Source: Combretum micranthum
Taxonomy: Eukaryota > Streptophyta > Magnoliopsida > Myrtales > Combretaceae
DNA: 64,000 bases
Direction of reading: 5' to 3'
NCBI GenBank assembly: GCA_024138025.1
Contig: JAMXBD010000961.1
Coordinates: forward strand, 1 to 64,000
Shown: positions 60,901-64,000 of the stretch, piece after piece
Position numbering within the stretch: position 1 is the stretch's first letter
How the letters are laid out: the number at the start of each line of letters is the position of its first letter
Made by a program: the position numbers and the translations under genes
The notes under the pieces: generated by a model
Databases searched by the model: none
Told to the model about the DNA's origin: nothing
What the model saw: the letters and a program-made list of their open reading frames with translations, nothing else

Positions 60901-61596
60901 AGAAAATGTGGAGTGATTTCAATAAAAGAAAATTGAAACAATTTGAGGAAGAGCGGGAGGGGAGATGCACCGACCATGCTTGGGAGGAGAGAGAGAGTGT
61001 TTTATTTTTTTTGTATTTTGTGGATTAAATGAAGTAATAAGTAAGGTAGATGTGAAATAAAGTTATGATAAAGATAAAAAGTAAAGGTTATAGGTTATGG
61101 TGTGTAATAGTAGGTGTAAGAAAAAGTAGAGATAAAAGAATAGTGTAGAATAGTAATGAATAGTGTAAAGTAAAGTAGATATGACTAATAAAGTACCGGT
61201 AGTAAGAAAATACGTGTATAATTGTGATTTATGTTATTTTTACTTACTCAAAAATTACAAAATTGATATTTTTGAAAACCTTATATTTTTAAGAGTCTAA
61301 CGGTATATTCAGAATATTTTTACTATTTCGGGCTTTGGGACCGTTTTTCAAGAACTGTGTCCAATCGAGTCCGAAACGAGTTGCGGTTTTACTAATCGGA
61401 TCTTTTTATGTTTCCTTGGGTAATTACGCACTATTCTATATTCTAAACTCCCACTTACTCTTACTGAGTTGCTTATTCGGGATTGCCGAACTTAAGTTAT
61501 TACGTTTAACTAGGTTTTGTTGACCTTTAGAATTTCGATTGACTTTCGGTTTAGAGTTTTTAGGCTAAACCGATTCTACAAATTTGGGGGTTTACA

Positions 61597-62205
61597 ATAA
61601 TATATCCATTAGATTCAAGGTGTAACTCTGAAAATTCAGCATTTCCCATACACTCAAGCATAATAAATGATGCAAAACAGCTAATTTCTACATTCTTCAA
61701 TTCTTGTTCATCCTCCCTATTCTCCATTTCTTCTATGGCACTTTGAATTTCCTCATCAATCAACTCACATGAACCCTTCTCCCTATCTTCACCTTGCTCA
61801 TCAAGAATTTTTTGCACAAGATGTTCACAAATGGAAATTTCATCAATCATATCATGAACATCCTCCACTATTATTTCACATTCATCATGCTTAAAATCAT
61901 GCATATGATCTACTTCATTAAAAAGCTCTTGTGACAATGATGAGGTCATAACAGAATTTTCTAGTTCATGAGCTAAGGTTTCTATGTACTCATCGACATG
62001 TTCTTCATTACAAAGCAGGAGAGGCAATTGAATCCATGAACAAACATCATAAAAACAAGGAGTGGCACACAAACAATACCATTCTCCCTTACCATAGTTC
62101 AAGCACACAACATTCACTTCATTCTCTTCTTTTTTAGGTTCATTGATTTGAGGATTATAAAGAACATTCCAATAGTGGTCCTTAGGAATCCACTAACCAA
62201 AATCC
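61597..62205 (-). pseudogene. Acidic reading frame of the non-autonomous element
   Basis: The only long frame of this element, reading leftward just after the primer site. A start at about 62205 (MDFG) meets a stop after four codons, then the frame is open from WIPKDHYW through VVCLNYGKGEWYCLCATPCF, IQLPLLLCNEEHVDEYIETL to FSELHLESNGYI, about 195 codons. It is strongly acidic (Glu/Asp-rich between 61980 and 61680) with several Cys and His residues in the first third. No domain is recognised; it is not gag or pol. LTR-K entered at 61597 and replaces the end with a few LTR-encoded residues. On the far side the original frame appears to stop within a few codons (near 58140), so little was lost. 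The single early stop aside, it is well preserved for its age. Confidence 0.55.
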
Positions 62206-62328
62206 ATGATATTAGAGTGTATTATCAGGTTTAAGCTTAATGAGAAGAATTCACCATAGAATCAAGCAAAAACAAAAGAAAAATGGCTTGATTAATAGTA
62301 TTAAGCTTTTCAAAATGTCACCAATTAA

Positions 62329-62344
62329 TCCCCAGCAACGGCGC
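62329..62344 (-). other. Primer-binding site, tRNA-Asp type
   Basis: Minus strand GCGCCGTTGCTGGGGA, the site usual for Athila and related elements, missing one G compared with TGGCGCCGTTGC. Confidence 0.8.
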
Positions 62345-62350
62345 AAAAAA

Positions 62351-63703
62351 TGCTTGTCTGATAGATCGGACCAAGCGTATTAAAATTTTTAAATGTTGGC
62401 TAAATCTTTTCCATTAACTATGGTCTCACAGGGCAAGCGTACCCATTAGATATAGCATAGAATGATCTAGGTCGTATTCCAAGAAAAAGCTAGTGAGTAC
62501 TTCTACTTTGCTCTTTTCTTATTATCTAGCCGATAAAAACAAAGGGGTTTTATATATACAAAAGCTAATCTAAGTCTAATCTGACAAACAAAACAGTAAA
62601 AATTATTTGTAAATTTCATAGCATCTTGTAACAATAAAGATAAATCAATTCATAAGGTTGCTTGGGTCATGCTTCACCTTAGGTCTATTCGTGTAACTCA
62701 AAAAATTTTCAGAAAAAGTTGTGTTGATTATTGTACTGTCGGATTCACTAGCATAAATCAAAGCCTCTCTCGAGGTTAGTGACTCTAGATCTAAAATCGA
62801 ACTACTAGAATCTTTTTCTAGCTATCCTCACCCTTAAACCCATATAAAGAATAGGAATCCTTCATTTAGAAATCCATTTTGGCATTTAAAAATGAGTGAC
62901 AAAAGACCTCACCAACCCTTCTCTCAAGGCGATTAGAGGAATCTCATCAATAGCCTAGATCTATTCATTAAAGTGATCTCTCAACCTATTTTAACGATAT
63001 CGTGCACTATATAGATTGAAGAGCTATTAAGTTCAAGCTATTGAATATAATAAATCAACACATTTTGAAGATAAAGCACAATAACGTTACATGAAATCGA
63101 CTAAGGATCCACAAACCCAAACAAAATTAGCTATTCTTTTATGAATATAGTGATACAAATCAAAGAATCAGAGAAATAGCTTAAACCTATAGTAAGATAA
63201 AGCAATAAAGAACAATATTCTTGATGAATTGAAACGTTTAAGCCCAAAGCTGATGTGAAACCCTAAGAGTTATTGTGTTTCTCTCTTTAACTTCTCTCTC
63301 TAAATAGGGAAATTCATTATCCTAATAGGGTTTAGAGAAATACTCTAAAAACACTTCTAATACCCTACACTCTCTATTATGGTTGCTATCATATTCTTCC
63401 TCCGAAAGCTCCTTAAAAAGAATGCAAGATGGGCAATTATATTCTTCCAATTTCTTCCCTTCCTATCCTACCCTTGCAGTGCTAAAGAAAGGGATGAAAA
63501 GATAAAAGGCTTGTTTCTTGCACAATCCAGCCCAATCTTGCTTTAGTTGCTTCAAGTCATCACATAATCTTCTAAATAAGCCCTTGAAGCCTGAAAACAA
63601 TTTTTAACAAGATAAATGTTCTTTTCTTCATCAAAGCATAAAAATTACATAATAAATATATACAAATATGCATAAAATGTTAAGGGTCTATTGACACTTA
63701 TCA
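62351..63703 (-). repeat. 5' LTR of the non-autonomous element
   Basis: Plus-strand edges TGCTTGTCTGATAG and GACACTTATCA, 1353 bp, collinear with 43915-45282. Next to the primer site, so it is the 5' LTR. Confidence 0.9.
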
Positions 63704-64000
63704 GAGGGTATTGAGGTGGATGAAGCAAAGCTTCAAGCTATTTATAAGGTACCACCACCATCTTCAATCAAATCCATTAGAAGCTACCTTGTCCATGCTA
63801 GATTCTATCACTGGTTCATTAAAGATTTTCCAAAAATTACAAGGATAATGACAAAGCTTCTAGAGAAGGATGTTCCCTTTGAGTTCACTCTAGAATGTTT
63901 AGATGCCTTCAACATTCTAAAGCAAAAGCTCATCAATACTCCATCATGGTAACACTGGATTGGAGTCCCATTTGAGATAATGTGTGATGCAAGTGATTTA
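63704..64000 (+). pseudogene. Athila reverse transcriptase end and RNase H start
   Basis: Resumes the Athila polymerase after the non-autonomous element: IEVDEAKLQAIYKVPPPSSI, IRSYLVHARFYHWFIKDFPK, LLEKDVPFEFTLECLDAFNI, then after a stop near 63952 VPFEIMCDASDL, the start of RNase H with its first catalytic Asp (CDAS). In intact Athila elements this follows the HKIS block seen at 43895-43908 with almost no gap, which confirms that all of 43915-63703 is inserted. The Gly-His of the family FLGHAGFYRRFI block is changed to VHARFYHWFI. The frame runs off the window. Confidence 0.88.

Larger units (their letters stand above)
58158..61596 (-). repeat. LTR-K, solo LTR, type 1, in the non-autonomous element
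   Basis: Plus-strand edges TGTCGCCCAAAGG and GGGGGTTTACA, 3439 bp, with perfect duplications ATAAT at 58153-58157 and 61597-61601. Best full-length relative of LTR-A. TATA complement 60893-60900, first donor GT at 60720-60719, microexon 59294-59197, second acceptor ending at 58523 (TTTTGCAG). Confidence 0.92.
43915..63703 (-). mobile_element. Non-autonomous LTR element with tRNA-Asp-type primer site
   Basis: Paired LTRs at 43915-45282 and 62351-63703, a primer site complement at 62329-62344 and a polypurine tract at 45283-45295 place it on the minus strand. Internal sequence (45283-46390, 56543-58157, 61597-62350) totals about 3.5 kb and contains no gag or pol, only one acidic frame. LTR-H and LTR-K inserted into it. 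Flanks AATGG (43910-43914) and GAGGG (63704-63708) match at only three of five bases, fitting an old insertion. It splits the Athila reverse transcriptase. Confidence 0.85.
19439..64000 (+). mobile_element. Athila-like retrotransposon, base layer of the tower
   Basis: A single plus-strand Ty3/gypsy element of the Athila lineage is recognisable as pieces in collinear order: gag at 19439-19695, 28419-28467 and 41332-42180, protease 42181-42770, reverse transcriptase 43080-43914, and reverse transcriptase/RNase H at 63704-64000. Everything between is inserted sequence. Its LTRs are not in the window; the 5' part would lie beyond the left edge, past LTR-C and the TAT-like element. It is the oldest element here by nesting order. 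Confidence 0.85.

Noticed and set aside
1..64000. Intact host gene or a new enzymatic, defence or metabolic system
   Set aside because: All coding signal on both strands traces to retrotransposon gag/pol, one unknown upstream frame and one acidic frame; no other conserved domain was recognised.

Overview
The window looks like intergenic heterochromatin of a flowering plant: AT-rich, no intact host gene, and filled almost end to end with Ty3/gypsy LTR retrotransposons stacked inside each other. A eudicot is likely but the species cannot be read from the sequence. Nothing bacterial, organellar or CRISPR-like was seen.

The whole window can be read as one insertion tower. The base layer is an Athila-type element on the + strand. 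Its gag is cut into three pieces (19439-19695, 28419-28467, 41332 onward), protease and reverse transcriptase follow to 43914, and the polymerase resumes at 63704-64000. Between these pieces sit LTR-C (12655-19438), LTR-E (19696-28418), a nearly complete Tekay/Del-like chromovirus on the - strand (28468-41331) and a non-autonomous - strand element (43915-63703). Each of these carries later insertions: LTR-D in C, LTR-F in E, LTR-G in the chromovirus 3' LTR, and LTR-H (holding I and J) plus LTR-K in the non-autonomous element. A TAT/Ogre-like - strand element (5038-12654) entered the first bases of LTR-C and was itself hit by LTR-B and, in its gag, by a further - strand element whose 5' LTR is LTR-A (1-5037). 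Most boundaries are fixed by TG...CA ends plus 5-bp target duplications; six duplications are perfect (TGTGT, GATGC, GTACG, AAGGC, TTTTA, ATAAT).

Eleven LTRs or LTR pieces (A-I, K, with J as an outsider) show that one family of long LTRs (TGTAAACCC...CGTGACA, about 3.3-4.8 kb) dominates, almost always as solo LTRs. Only LTR-A keeps internal sequence: an initiator-Met primer site, a decayed extra reading frame, then gag. By eye this family shares a gene-like layout inside the LTR: TATA box, AG|GT donor, a pyrimidine-AG acceptor, a 60-98 nt microexon ending in GTRAGT, and a second YAG acceptor. An ATG lies exactly 8 nt before the second donor in ten of eleven copies. This is the most interesting observation here.

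No coding region is intact. All gag/pol frames carry stops or frameshifts, and the protease, reverse transcriptase and integrase have specific active-site damage noted in the entries. Coordinates of coding pieces are approximate where frames are broken; LTR edges supported by target duplications are good to a base or two.
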